A stretch of DNA of 64,000 bases, from NCBI GenBank assembly GCA_050303415.1, contig JBNLBS010000009.1:62001-126000 (forward strand), read 5' to 3'. Source of the stretch: JBNLBS01 sp050303415. GTDB lineage: Bacteria > Pseudomonadota > Gammaproteobacteria > Methylococcales > Methylomonadaceae. Under the pieces are notes generated by a model. That model did not search any database. It was not told where the DNA came from and was given only the letters and a program-made list of their open reading frames with translations. The translations under genes and the position numbers were made by a program. Of the stretch, positions 43,461 through 52,935 are shown one piece after another. The number at the start of each line of letters is the position of its first letter. The stretch's first letter is position 1.

Positions 43461-44387
43461 ATGACAATGGACGATAGAGATGGGCTTATTTGGCTGGATG
43501 GCGAATGGGTTGAGTGGCGAGAAGCCAAAGTCCATGTGCTGACGCATACCCTGCATTATGGCGCAGGTGTGTTTGAGGGCTTACGGGCTTATCAGACTGA
43601 TAAAGGTGCAGCAATTTTTAAATTGGCTGAGCATACCGATCGCTTGTATCGTTCTGCACATATCCTGAATATGAATATTCCTTTTTCCAAAGAGGAGTTG
43701 AATCAGGCTCATAAAGATGCGGTGGCAAAGAATAACCTGGACAGTGCTTATATTCGCAGCATGTGTTTTTACGGTTCAGAAGGTATGGGGCTGCGTGCGG
43801 ATAATTTAAAAGTGCATGTAATGATTGCAGCCTGGGAGTGGGGTGCTTATTTAGGTGCGGAAAACATGGAAAAAGGAATTCGTATCAGAACCTCTTCCTA
43901 TACCCGTAATCATGTTAACAGCACCATGTGTAAAGCCAAGGCTAACGGCAATTACATTAACTCCATTCTGGCCTTACAGGAAGCCTTGAGTACAGGCTAT
44001 GATGAAGCTTTATTGCTGGATCATGAAGGTTTTGTTGCCGAAGGCAGTGGAGAAAACCTGTTTATTGTTCGTCACGGCAAGTTGTATACGCCGGAAACGA
44101 CATCGGCTCTGGAGGGTATAACCCGCGATACCTTGATTGAAATAGCCAGAGAACAGGGTTATGAGGTTGTTGAAAAACGTTTAACGCGTGATGAAGTCTA
44201 TGTGTCCGATGAAGCCTTTTTTACCGGCTCGGCGGCAGAAGTTACACCGATCAGAGAATATGACGGCCGTGCAATAGGTTCCGGCACAAGAGGTCCTGTA
44301 ACGGAAAAATTACAAGCGCTGTATTTTGATTATGTAAACGGTCGTCAACAAGACCATGCAAACTGGCTGACTTACGTCGCTGAATAG
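43461..44387 (+). CDS. ilvE: Branched-chain amino acid aminotransferase
   Basis: PLP enzyme (fold type IV) of 308 residues, the last step in Leu, Ile and Val synthesis. Motifs are HTLHYGAGVFEGLRAY, the lysine that binds PLP in TMCKAKANGNYINS, EGSGENLFIVRHGKLYTP and the C-terminal FFTGSAAEVTPIRE, which matches type I BCATs. I start at the ATG ten bases after GGAG, giving TMDDRDGLIWLDGEW; a TTG seven codons earlier overlaps the ribosome site. It sits between glnE and the heptosyltransferases. Confidence 0.95.
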   Translation: MTMDDRDGLIWLDGEWVEWREAKVHVLTHTLHYGAGVFEGLRAYQTDKGAAIFKLAEHTDRLYRSAHILNMNIPFSKEELNQAHKDAVAKNNLDSAYIRSMCFYGSEGMGLRADNLKVHVMIAAWEWGAYLGAENMEKGIRIRTSSYTRNHVNSTMCKAKANGNYINSILALQEALSTGYDEALLLDHEGFVAEGSGENLFIVRHGKLYTPETTSALEGITRDTLIEIAREQGYEVVEKRLTRDEVYVSDEAFFTGSAAEVTPIREYDGRAIGSGTRGPVTEKLQALYFDYVNGRQQDHANWLTYVAE

Positions 44388-44406
44388 TTTGACTTTACCG
44401 AAACAG

Positions 44407-45432
44407 ATGATAGGCGCAGAGCGGATTCTGGTTGTCGGTCCATCCTGGGTGGGCGATATGGTGATGGCGCAAAGCCTGTTTATCACTTTAAAACAGGCCC
44501 AGCCGGAATGTCAGATTGATGTTCTGGCTCCGGCCTGGAGCTTTCCATTGTTGGAGCGCATGCCTGAGGTGAACAAGGCCTTTGCCATGCCGTTAACGCA
44601 CGGACAATTTGGCTTGTCGGCACGGATTCAATTGGGTAAATCACTCAGGACTGAACAGTATGACCGGGCCATTTTATTACCCAATTCCTGGAAATCGGCC
44701 TTAACCCCGTATTTTGCCAATATTCCGGTTAGAACCGGTTATGTCGGTGAGTGTCGATGGGGCTTGTTAAATGATGCCCGAAAACTGGATAAATCGCTGC
44801 TAACAATGACGGTGCAGCGTTTCGTTGCACTGGGTTTGGCTAAATCAGCGGTATTGCCGCCACAATATCCGGCGCCTAAGCTGTTGGTAGAAAAAGAGCG
44901 TCAACAGAAGGTTGTTGAAAAATTTACCGTGGACTTATCCAAAAAAATTCTGGCGCTGTGTCCGGGTGCGGAGTATGGTCCGGCCAAGCGTTGGCCGTCC
45001 GAATACTATGCCGAGGTGGCGCAGGCTAAAATTGCCGATGACTGGCAGGTATGGCTCTTCGGCTCGGATAAGGATAAGGCGGCTGCAGAAGATATTAATC
45101 GGAAGTGTCAACAGGCTTGTATTGATTTTACCGGGCGTACTTCATTAGCGGAAGCGGTTGACTTGATGTCTCTGGTTGATGCGGTAGTGACAAATGACTC
45201 AGGGCTGATGCATGTGGCAGCAGCACTGGATAAAGAAATCATTGCTATATACGGCTCATCAGATCCGGGCTTTACTCCGCCATTGAATCAACAGGCCGAG
45301 GTCATTTGCTTAAATCTGAAATGTTCGCCTTGCTTTAAACGGGAATGTCCTTTGTACCCTAAAGAACATCAAGATCATACCAAGTGTTTAACACAAATCA
45401 GTCCGCAAATGGTTATTGAGAAGTTGAATTAA
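44407..45432 (+). CDS. waaF: ADP-heptose:LPS heptosyltransferase II
   Basis: GT9 enzyme of about 341 residues, adding the second heptose to the LPS inner core. ILVVGPSWVGDMVMAQSLF is the WaaF signature at the N-terminus, with CPGAEYGPAKRWPSEYYAEVA, FTGRTSLAEAVDLMSL and VTNDSGLMHVAAAL, and CSPCFKRECPLYP near the end. The ATG chosen gives MIGAERILVVG; a TTG six codons earlier may also be used. Its end is two bases from the waaC start. Confidence 0.93.
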   Translation: MIGAERILVVGPSWVGDMVMAQSLFITLKQAQPECQIDVLAPAWSFPLLERMPEVNKAFAMPLTHGQFGLSARIQLGKSLRTEQYDRAILLPNSWKSALTPYFANIPVRTGYVGECRWGLLNDARKLDKSLLTMTVQRFVALGLAKSAVLPPQYPAPKLLVEKERQQKVVEKFTVDLSKKILALCPGAEYGPAKRWPSEYYAEVAQAKIADDWQVWLFGSDKDKAAAEDINRKCQQACIDFTGRTSLAEAVDLMSLVDAVVTNDSGLMHVAAALDKEIIAIYGSSDPGFTPPLNQQAEVICLNLKCSPCFKRECPLYPKEHQDHTKCLTQISPQMVIEKLN

Positions 45433-45434
45433 TT

Positions 45435-46436
45435 GTGAAAGTTTTAATTATAAAGACTTCATCCATGGGGGATTTGATTCATACCCTGCCTGCGCTCACC
45501 GATGCAAAAAAAGCCATTCCTGGTATTCAGTTTGATTGGGTAACGGAAGAAGGTTTTGCCGAAATACCCACCTGGCATCCGGCAGTGGATCGAGTCATTC
45601 CAATTGCGGCAAGGCGGTGGCGAAAAAATCCGATCAAGACATACCGCAATGCTGAAATTTCAGCTTTTAAAACCCAATTGCGGCAACAAAACTACGATTA
45701 TGTCATTGATGCACAAGGGCTGTTAAAGAGTGCTTTAATCACCCGATGGGTTGACGGTAAATCGTATGGTATGGATAGAAAGTCTGCCCGAGAAGCGATG
45801 GCATCTTTTTTTTATGATGAAAAAATTTCCGTCAGTCAACAGCTTCATGCCATAGAGCGAATACGGATTTTGTTTGCAAAAATACTGGGTTATGAATATG
45901 TTAAGAGCTCACTGGATTATGGTCTGTTAAGCAGCCGTTTTCCGGTACGGGCCTGTCAACGACCTTATCTGGTGTTTTTGCATGGCACCAGCCGGGATTC
46001 AAAATTATGGCCGGAGCCGCAATGGTTTAAATTAATTGAACAGGCCATTGCGGCTAGCTATACCATTTATCTGCCGTGGGGTAATGATAAAGAGCGGGAG
46101 CGAGCTGAACGCTTGAGTCAAGGTCGAAAATATTGTCAGGTATTGAATAAAATGTCCCTAACCGAGATGGCCGGTCTGTTATCCGAAGCTTCGGGAGTTG
46201 TGGGTGTAGATACCGGCTTGGCACATTTGTCGGCTGCATTGAGCATTCCTGCGATGGTGCTTTATGTGGATACTTATCCGGGTTTGACTGGTGCCTGTGG
46301 TTTAAACCAAACCTGTATAACGCAAATGCCGGAAATAGAGCAAGCCGTTAGAACGGCTGGTTTGGAAACAGTGTATTGTCAGGAAATTAAAGCGGATGAT
46401 GTCTGGCAGGGGCTTCAGAAAAAACTAAAGTCCTGA
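45435..46436 (+). CDS. waaC: ADP-heptose:LPS heptosyltransferase I
   Basis: GT9 enzyme of 333 residues, adding the first heptose to Kdo in the LPS core. KVLIIKTSSMGDLIHTLPAL is the WaaC start (GTG codon), followed by QGLLKSALIT, HGTSRDSKLWPEPQW and VVGVDTGLAHLSAAL. Immediately after waaF, so the two act in sequence. Followed by a long imperfect palindrome (listed). Confidence 0.94.
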   Translation: MKVLIIKTSSMGDLIHTLPALTDAKKAIPGIQFDWVTEEGFAEIPTWHPAVDRVIPIAARRWRKNPIKTYRNAEISAFKTQLRQQNYDYVIDAQGLLKSALITRWVDGKSYGMDRKSAREAMASFFYDEKISVSQQLHAIERIRILFAKILGYEYVKSSLDYGLLSSRFPVRACQRPYLVFLHGTSRDSKLWPEPQWFKLIEQAIAASYTIYLPWGNDKERERAERLSQGRKYCQVLNKMSLTEMAGLLSEASGVVGVDTGLAHLSAALSIPAMVLYVDTYPGLTGACGLNQTCITQMPEIEQAVRTAGLETVYCQEIKADDVWQGLQKKLKS

Positions 46437-46512
46437 CCCGGAAGACTTTGTCACGGCTATGGTGAGTCGATTTTCTTTTCAGATGTTTTTTTTAACTAAG
46501 TCTTGTTGTATA

Positions 46513-46550
46513 GAAACTGCAAAAAGTGAACGGGGACTTTTTACAGTTTC
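46513..46550. repeat. Long imperfect palindrome between waaC and the converging gene
   Basis: A 15-base stem beginning GAAACTG and ending AAAAAGT pairs with its complement at 14 of 15 positions around GAACGGGG. It can serve as a bidirectional terminator; its form also recalls REP-type palindromes (see finding). Confidence 0.7.
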
Positions 46551-46574
46551 TAAGCAAAGCGAATCTATCGAAGA

Positions 46575-47027
46575 TCAGTCTTCTAAATCTTCCAGCTCCT
46601 TTGCAAGCATTGAATCGTAATGACGTCTTAGGGATAATTCAGTTGGTCTTTCACCGTGAGACAGTTCAAATTCAGCTTGTAAATTACTCAGGAAATGACG
46701 TTTAAGAGATGAGTCTTCCGGAATGCTCGGTTTAAATTCGTTGATGATCTCTGTTGTTTCAACTTTTTTCGCAGCAGCCGGCTTTTTAGTTTCCTTTTTT
46801 TGTGCTTTTTCTGCCGGCTTAGCCTCGGGCTCAGGGTCTTCAGCTGGCTTGGTAACGGTCTCAGGCTTTTCTTCTGCTTTGTTTGATGTTGCTTCAGCCT
46901 GTTGTGATTGTGTAGTTTCTTTTTCTGTATCGGCTTCTTTATTGGAACTGATTAAAGACAGCAGGTAGTTTCTTGATGGTGGATAAATAAAAGCAGCGAT
47001 TATTGCCGCGATAAGTATATATTCCAT
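46575..47027 (-). CDS. Unrecognised membrane-anchored protein with Lys/Glu/Ala/Pro-rich linker
   Basis: Protein of 150 residues. Residues 2-17 (EYILIAAIIAAFIYPP) form an N-terminal membrane anchor. Residues 30-95 are a low-complexity stretch of Glu, Lys, Ala and Pro, probably extended. The C-terminal 45 residues are more ordered (SLKRHFLSNLQAEFELSHGERPTELSLRRHYDSML), with a helical pattern. No family recognised. It lies alone between two long palindromes and is convergent with waaC. Confidence 0.7.
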   Translation of the reverse strand: MEYILIAAIIAAFIYPPSRNYLLSLISSNKEADTEKETTQSQQAEATSNKAEEKPETVTKPAEDPEPEAKPAEKAQKKETKKPAAAKKVETTEIINEFKPSIPEDSSLKRHFLSNLQAEFELSHGERPTELSLRRHYDSMLAKELEDLED

Positions 47028-47183
47028 TACTTTAGGGCCTCTTTGGTTAAGTCGATGAAAAAAGTTTTATCAATTGAAAGTTTAATTGGTAAAACCGGTC
47101 AGCTTGGTGAAAAGCACACCAAGTATATAACAATGTGTGACCTATATACCAATAAAACTAGAATGTCTAATTGTAATTAAAGA

Positions 47184-47218
47184 ACAGGGTCAGAAAACTC
47201 AGTTACCTGACCCTGTTA
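47184..47218 (-). terminator. Hairpin 3' of the RoxA-like cytochrome gene
   Basis: Perfect 11-base stem AACAGGGTCAG / CTGACCCTGTT, followed on the minus strand by a T-rich run, so it can terminate the cytochrome gene. Its GGGTCAG core resembles the palindromes seen in some REP elements. Confidence 0.75.
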
Positions 47219-47230
47219 GACCGGATTGGA

Positions 47231-49309
47231 TTACAGTGTTTTTAAGTACTCCACCAGATCTTTACGTTGTTGCTTGGTTAGTGGCGGTAGTATTTTTCCG
47301 TTGCGTTGGGGAGTGCGGCCTGCGGCATACTCATGACCTCCATTGTCATTGGCCGGGAGGCTGGTATCAAATACAAAACCGTTGTTATTGGAAACAAAAC
47401 CGACTTTTTCCGGATCAAAAAGTCTGCTGCCGACTCTGAATGTATCAGGTCTATATTCGCCGTCTTCCGGGTCACCGGCACGTTTTTTAGGCAGCAACAG
47501 ATCATATAAAGTTGGTACCGAGCCATTATGCAGATAAGGTGCAGTGGCCCAAATACCATTTAATGAACGGCCTTTGTATGATGCCAGGTCAGCATAGGGT
47601 GCGGTTAAGGTTGCCGGATCGTGATTGCCTTGTTTCAGGCTGGATTTCACCTCATTGTTGAAAAAGGTTTTAGCCAGGTTATTAGCCCAATCAAACCAGC
47701 GTTGAAAAAAGTATTTATCCGGATCTGGGGTTAATACCACATTGGTGGTTGCCGAGGTTAACAGTGTTGCGACAGGCATTTGTTCCTGTACATATAATTT
47801 GCCAACGCCGACATCCACATAATTTCCTTGCAGAATACCTGAGCGGCCAGCGTAGCTGGTACTGTTATTGGACATGGTCGGATCGGTTTTTACGCTGCTG
47901 AGCTTGTCCAGTTGAGCAATAACCCGGCGTGTAGGACTTTTGCGGTCAATAGGAAGATGGCAACCGGCACAATATTGATCAAAGATATGATCTCCGCGTG
48001 CGGCACTTTCCCGATCAATTTTGGGTAAAACAGCTTCAGGCCAGAGCGGCGATTCCAATGTACCCAGTTGAGACTCCAGACGACGTAAATTATTAACATC
48101 AATTGAAGATTCAAAGCTTATGTGTTTTCCACTGGTATTTTGCCCGCCAAGAAGATTGCTGAGAATATTGGTTCCGGGTTTTTCCTGCCAGTCTAATGTG
48201 CCGAATACGCCAATAACTTCCCCGGAATTTCTGCCAATCGGACCGACACCGGCATTATTGGCAAGACCATTCCACTGTACATAATCATGCTGTGGTGTAT
48301 CCCAGAGGAAAGGATAGCTGACCGGTGCATTGGGCGAGTTAAAAATAGCATTACGTAATTTCACCTGCTGTTTATTGGTCAGCAGGGGTTGGATTCGTGT
48401 AAATAAATGATCAAATTGTTGTTTTGAAATAACAGCGGTATCAATATTTTTTGATACTTGATCGACTTCTTCCTGACTGAGAACTTCGCTCAGGACTTTT
48501 TCCATTTGATCTTTATTGAAAACATGCTGCAAGACACGGTTAAAAATACGCCCAAAGGCGTCCAGTCTGGCATAACCATATTTTGTTTTGGAGTGGTTGA
48601 TGCTGTTGTATAACAACAAATCCAACGCAGTATCAGTTAACGCTTTTTTTACCTCGGCTTCCGAGTCGTAATGTCCTCTGGCAATAATACGTTTGCTGAT
48701 ACGAGACAGTTTTTCCGGTGTTTTTAAAGTATGCTCGATGACTCTTTGTAATGAAATCATAAATGAATCCAAATCAGCCATTGAAGGTGCGCCATCAACA
48801 CGAATTGCAACCTTGTTATAGACTATTTGATTGGTATGACAGGCAGCACAGGTAAAGCCTACATAGTCTTTGCCTTTATAGGTGTCTTTGACCAGGCCAA
48901 GCGGCAGGCCGTCTTCATTGCTAAAAGTGGCGCGTTGGGGAATATAACGGTAACGATCTATGTTTTGAGCGGATCTGAATAATTCTTTAGAATCAATCTG
49001 CTCCAGCTCCATGAATAAATCATAAGGCAGTAAGTCGGACCCCTGGGTGGTATTGTAATACCACATGCTTTCATTGGGGGACCATCCCTGCCAGTTTTTG
49101 GCCGTATTCCAATCATCAAAATCCGGGCTGGGGTAAACCCTTTCAAAACCATCATTAAACTTGCTTTTCTGAATTACGGCAGCTCCCCTGAGAGGATCGC
49201 TATCCCAAAACTGGTAACTATTGTAAATTTTTATCACAATAGCTAATAGGATAATAGCTATCAGTGGGGGGAGCAGCAAATAAGTAGAATATTTTTTTAA
49301 AGTAGACAT
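47231..49309 (-). CDS. RoxA-like di-haem c-type cytochrome
   Basis: Protein of 692 residues with an N-terminal signal-anchor (STYLLLPPLIAIILLAIVI). Two haem sites, CAACH (residues 154-158) and CAGCH (447-451), are far apart as in large members of the MauG/CcpA superfamily; YLHNGSVPTLYDLL near the C-terminus is typical. The ordered motifs GSDLLPYDLF, YRYIPQRATFSNEDGLP, VDGAPSMAD and QWNGLANN resemble RoxA/RoxB rubber oxygenases, which are O2-dependent dioxygenases, as I recall that family. Activity and substrate cannot be read from sequence. The start is the ATG of MSTLKKYS; an earlier in-frame start lacks a clear ribosome site. Confidence 0.85.
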   Translation of the reverse strand: MSTLKKYSTYLLLPPLIAIILLAIVIKIYNSYQFWDSDPLRGAAVIQKSKFNDGFERVYPSPDFDDWNTAKNWQGWSPNESMWYYNTTQGSDLLPYDLFMELEQIDSKELFRSAQNIDRYRYIPQRATFSNEDGLPLGLVKDTYKGKDYVGFTCAACHTNQIVYNKVAIRVDGAPSMADLDSFMISLQRVIEHTLKTPEKLSRISKRIIARGHYDSEAEVKKALTDTALDLLLYNSINHSKTKYGYARLDAFGRIFNRVLQHVFNKDQMEKVLSEVLSQEEVDQVSKNIDTAVISKQQFDHLFTRIQPLLTNKQQVKLRNAIFNSPNAPVSYPFLWDTPQHDYVQWNGLANNAGVGPIGRNSGEVIGVFGTLDWQEKPGTNILSNLLGGQNTSGKHISFESSIDVNNLRRLESQLGTLESPLWPEAVLPKIDRESAARGDHIFDQYCAGCHLPIDRKSPTRRVIAQLDKLSSVKTDPTMSNNSTSYAGRSGILQGNYVDVGVGKLYVQEQMPVATLLTSATTNVVLTPDPDKYFFQRWFDWANNLAKTFFNNEVKSSLKQGNHDPATLTAPYADLASYKGRSLNGIWATAPYLHNGSVPTLYDLLLPKKRAGDPEDGEYRPDTFRVGSRLFDPEKVGFVSNNNGFVFDTSLPANDNGGHEYAAGRTPQRNGKILPPLTKQQRKDLVEYLKTL

Positions 49310-49535
49310 TATGCAAGCCTCGAAGGTATTGTTTTTATTAGGTAACGTCTTAGGTGAGTTGCTTATGGTACTAGCAACCAAAGGTTGCTTGCAAGAAAGA
49401 AGTTAATAAAATTGAATTAAAAGCCTTGTAATTTGCTTGAAGTCTGATTCAGTCAGGCTATTAGAGAAAAATTGGCGCTTTATTGCAAGCGAACTATTAA
49501 TATTGCCATTTTAGTAAATATTTGTATCGAGATTA

Positions 49536-50093
49536 TTAGCGTAATTGTTGACCTGTGATGACATGATAGATAGCGGTTTCTTTTGATGAGTTGCCTAAAC
49601 TGCCGGCCAGGATATGAATTTTCTGCTTGGGTATGGCGGCAGGAATGTCTCGGGCTTTTTTAGCTGCAGGTTTACTGCTTATATTCGCACTGGTGGAGAC
49701 AATAGGGCCCTCAAATCGTTTGCACAAGCGTTTTACGATGGGATGGGCACTGACACGTACGGCCAGGCTTTTATGTGCACCGGTTAACCAGTATGGTACC
49801 CAATCCTGACAGGGTATTACCCAAGTGACAGGACCGGGCCAGGTAGGCGTAACTCTATCTAAAATGGTTTGATTCAACTCTAAATAAGGCTCCAACTGCT
49901 CTATAGACGCAGCGATTAGAATTAAACCTTTGTCCATCGGTCTTTGCTTGATTTCCAGTATCCGCCTGACTGCCGGTTCGTTTAATGGATCGCAGCCCAA
50001 GCCATAAACCGCTTCAGTCGGGTAGGCAACGACTTCACCGTTTTTTAAATGGCGAGCTGCATTGATTATTTTGAAAGCTGAACAGTAATTCAT
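49536..50093 (-). CDS. tsaC: Threonylcarbamoyl-AMP synthase
   Basis: Cytoplasmic YrdC/Sua5-domain enzyme of 185 residues (the short TsaC form) making threonylcarbamoyl-AMP from Thr, bicarbonate and ATP for tRNA t6A37. Motifs: AYPTEAVYGLGCDP, KQRPMDKGLILIA, PTWPGPVTWVIP and VRVSAHPIVKRL with SANISSKPA. The ATG is preceded by AGG at six bases; a GTG two codons upstream is possible. It lies 21 bases from topA in the same direction. Confidence 0.94.
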   Translation of the reverse strand: MNYCSAFKIINAARHLKNGEVVAYPTEAVYGLGCDPLNEPAVRRILEIKQRPMDKGLILIAASIEQLEPYLELNQTILDRVTPTWPGPVTWVIPCQDWVPYWLTGAHKSLAVRVSAHPIVKRLCKRFEGPIVSTSANISSKPAAKKARDIPAAIPKQKIHILAGSLGNSSKETAIYHVITGQQLR

Positions 50094-50114
50094 AATCACC
50101 TGATGAATAACGGT

Positions 50115-52430
50115 TTAAGCTTGAGGGCCTTCAGCATCAGCAGGATCGCCTTCATAAGGTGTTGCATATTTACACTCTTTCTGTGGACAGACTTTTTCCG
50201 CACCACGGCGCTTGGTGGTTTTTACCGTCAAAATTGGCCAGGAACATTCCGGGCAGCTCTCTTTGACCGGCGGGTTCCAAAGCGCATAATCACACTTAGG
50301 ATATTCCGAGCAGGAATAAAAAATTTTACCGTAACGTGATTTTCGCTTAAGAATGCTGCCTTCTTTGCATTGAGGACATTCGACACCGGTATCCAGAGGT
50401 TTCTCCAGCGGCTCTATATGTTTACATTTAGGATAAGCACTACAGCCGATGAATTTACCATAGCGTCCGGTTTTAATCACCAGATCGGATTCACATTTAG
50501 GACATTGACGACCTTCGACAACTTCGGGCTCATTGCTAGCGCCGGCATCATCGTTTAAATTTCGCGTATATGAACATTCCGGATAATTGGTACAACCAAT
50601 AAAACGTCCGTTACGACCCAGGCGAATTGACAACTGACTACCACATTCAGGGCATTTTTCATCGATGGCTTCCTGCGTGACGTCTTTACGTTGAACACTT
50701 TCTTCCTTTTCATGGATGAGGGTGGTAAACGGTTTCCAAAAATCTCGCATTAATGGAATCCAGTCTTTTTCGCCGCGAGAAACCGCATCCAATTCATCTT
50801 CCAGATTAGCGGTAAAGTCATAATCAACGTATTTGTTGAAATGTTCAGTCAAGAATTTGTTAACGATACGACCCACATCAGTGGGATAGAAGCGTTTGCT
50901 GTCCAACGTGACATATTCACGGTTCTGCAGTGTGGAAATAATTGTGGCATAGGTCGATGGACGGCCAATGCCGTGTTCTTCAAGAGCTTTAACTAGGCTC
51001 GCTTCACTGTAACGTGGCGGTGGTTCCGTGAAATGCTGTCCGGCAATCACTTCATTGAGCGGTACGGGCCGGCCTTCTTTCAATGGTGGCAGGAAGCTTT
51101 CTTTATCATCACCTTCTTTAGTGTCATCCTGACCTTCCAGATAAACCATCATAAAGCCGGGTGTAGCAATAGTTGAACCTGTTGCACGGAACATGTTTTT
51201 ATCGCTGCCGCAAGCTAAATCCACTGCTACCAGGTTTAAGGTCGCGTGAATCATTTGGCAGGCAATGGTACGTTTCCAGATTAAATCATAAAGCTTGAAC
51301 TGTTCGGCAGACAAATACTGTTTTATTTCGCTGGGTAGGTTGCGAATTAAGGTTGGGCGAATCGCTTCATGCGCTTCCTGAGCATTTTTTGACTTGGTTT
51401 TAAATTCCCGCGCCTGTTTGGGTACGTTGTCGGCGCCATATTTTTCAGCAATCAATTCACGTATTTCTACTAAGGCTTCGGCTGATAAATTAACCGAATC
51501 GGTACGCATGTAGGTGATTAAACCGGCGGTTTCGCCGCCAATATCTATACCTTCATAGAGCTGCTGTGCCACCATCATGGTGCGTTTGGTGGTAAAGCCC
51601 AGTTTACGAGCTGCCTCTTGTTGTAAAGTTGAGGTGATAAAAGGGGCGGCGGGATTACGCTTGCGCTGTTTCTTTTCCAGCTTTGAAACCAGCAGTTTAC
51701 CATCGGCTGCATCCAGCAGTGTTTGTTTGGTTTGTTCGGCCTGGGCTTCGTTATCGATACTGAATTGAGACAGTTTTTCGCCGTTAAAATGGGTTAATTT
51801 GGCTTTAAAATTCTGCTCTTCAGCGGTTAATGATGCTTCTATAGTCCAATATTCACGGGTTTTAAAGGCTTCAATTTCCAGTTCGCGTTCAACAATCATG
51901 CGTAATGCAGGGCTTTGTACGCGCCCTGCCGACAAACCGCGGCGGATTTTCTTCCACAATAACGGTGACAGGTTAAAACCCACCAGATAATCTAAAGCAC
52001 GGCGTGCCTGCTGTGCGTTAACCAGATTGGTAGATAGTTCACTCGGATTGGCAATCGCTTCGGTGACCGCTTTTTTGGTGATTTCATGAAAAACCACACG
52101 ATACACCGACTTGTCTTTTATTTGTTTTTTCTCTTTTAACAGTTCCAGCAGATGCCAGGAAATAGCTTCCCCCTCTCTATCCGGATCCGTTGCCAGATAT
52201 AAATTATCAGCTTGTTTGAGAGCTTTGGCTATAGCCTGGACATGGCGTTGATTTCGCTCGATTACCTGGTACTTCATGGCAAAGTCATGTTCAGGGTCGA
52301 CAGCGCCTTCTTTAGGAATAAGGTCTCGCACATGACCGTAGGAGGCAAGGACTTGAAAGTCTTTTCCAAGATACTTTTCGATGGTTTTTGATTTTGCAGG
52401 TGATTCTACAATGACAAGATTTTTACTCAT
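50115..52430 (-). CDS. topA: DNA topoisomerase I
   Basis: Type IA topoisomerase of 771 residues that relaxes negative supercoils. TOPRIM: NLVIVESPAKSKTIEKYL and LYLATDPDREGEAISWHL; catalytic Tyr in GLITYMRTDSVNLS. The last 190 residues carry four zinc-ribbon type modules (CPECGSQ, CPKCESD, CPQCKEG, CPECSWP, each with a matching second Cys pair except where the last ends in CPQKEC), as usual in gammaproteobacterial TopA. It is downstream of smg in the conserved order dprA-smg-topA. Confidence 0.96.
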   Translation of the reverse strand: MSKNLVIVESPAKSKTIEKYLGKDFQVLASYGHVRDLIPKEGAVDPEHDFAMKYQVIERNQRHVQAIAKALKQADNLYLATDPDREGEAISWHLLELLKEKKQIKDKSVYRVVFHEITKKAVTEAIANPSELSTNLVNAQQARRALDYLVGFNLSPLLWKKIRRGLSAGRVQSPALRMIVERELEIEAFKTREYWTIEASLTAEEQNFKAKLTHFNGEKLSQFSIDNEAQAEQTKQTLLDAADGKLLVSKLEKKQRKRNPAAPFITSTLQQEAARKLGFTTKRTMMVAQQLYEGIDIGGETAGLITYMRTDSVNLSAEALVEIRELIAEKYGADNVPKQAREFKTKSKNAQEAHEAIRPTLIRNLPSEIKQYLSAEQFKLYDLIWKRTIACQMIHATLNLVAVDLACGSDKNMFRATGSTIATPGFMMVYLEGQDDTKEGDDKESFLPPLKEGRPVPLNEVIAGQHFTEPPPRYSEASLVKALEEHGIGRPSTYATIISTLQNREYVTLDSKRFYPTDVGRIVNKFLTEHFNKYVDYDFTANLEDELDAVSRGEKDWIPLMRDFWKPFTTLIHEKEESVQRKDVTQEAIDEKCPECGSQLSIRLGRNGRFIGCTNYPECSYTRNLNDDAGASNEPEVVEGRQCPKCESDLVIKTGRYGKFIGCSAYPKCKHIEPLEKPLDTGVECPQCKEGSILKRKSRYGKIFYSCSEYPKCDYALWNPPVKESCPECSWPILTVKTTKRRGAEKVCPQKECKYATPYEGDPADAEGPQA

Positions 52431-52454
52431 TTATTTAATAGTCTGCGCGGGATA

Positions 52455-52919
52455 TTAGTGTAAATAAGTCGGTACAAGATCGTAAACGATATCTTCCATT
52501 CTGGAAAATGCAATTTCTTCATCGGGTTGGCTTAATAAAACCATTAACGTAATCCATTTTACTTTTTCCAAAGTGATTTCTTCTTCCAGTGCCATGATGC
52601 GGTCAATCACTATCTCTCTATTGCTGGTTGACAAAATAAGGTTATTTTCAATGAACATTAGAAAATTGATGCATTCCTGATCAAGTTTGGTTTGCTCTTG
52701 GGTGCTGAAAATACGAAAAGAAGAAGACACGCAAGTTTGTATTTCACTTTGCAGACTTAGTGATTCCAGCCAGTCAAAGGCTTTATTGACTTCAGTTTGC
52801 TCAAAGCCGGCTTGTTGTAGTTCTGTTTTTATTTCGTCGCTTTCGGGAAGCAGTTCGATTTCATCTTCCATGTAATTTTCAAACAGGTATATAAGTACAT
52901 CAAAAATATTTTCTTTCAT
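52455..52919 (-). CDS. smg: Smg protein (DUF494)
   Basis: Small acidic cytoplasmic protein of 154 residues (Smg/DUF494), of unknown molecular role, classically encoded between dprA and topA in gammaproteobacteria. It starts MKENIFDVLIYLFENYM and ends KVKWITLMVLLSQ-region then EDIVYDLVPTYLH, both family-like. The conserved position supports the call as much as the sequence does. Sixteen bases separate it from the dprA stop. Confidence 0.9.
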   Translation of the reverse strand: MKENIFDVLIYLFENYMEDEIELLPESDEIKTELQQAGFEQTEVNKAFDWLESLSLQSEIQTCVSSSFRIFSTQEQTKLDQECINFLMFIENNLILSTSNREIVIDRIMALEEEITLEKVKWITLMVLLSQPDEEIAFSRMEDIVYDLVPTYLH

Positions 52920-52935
52920 GTATTGAGTAAGTTGG

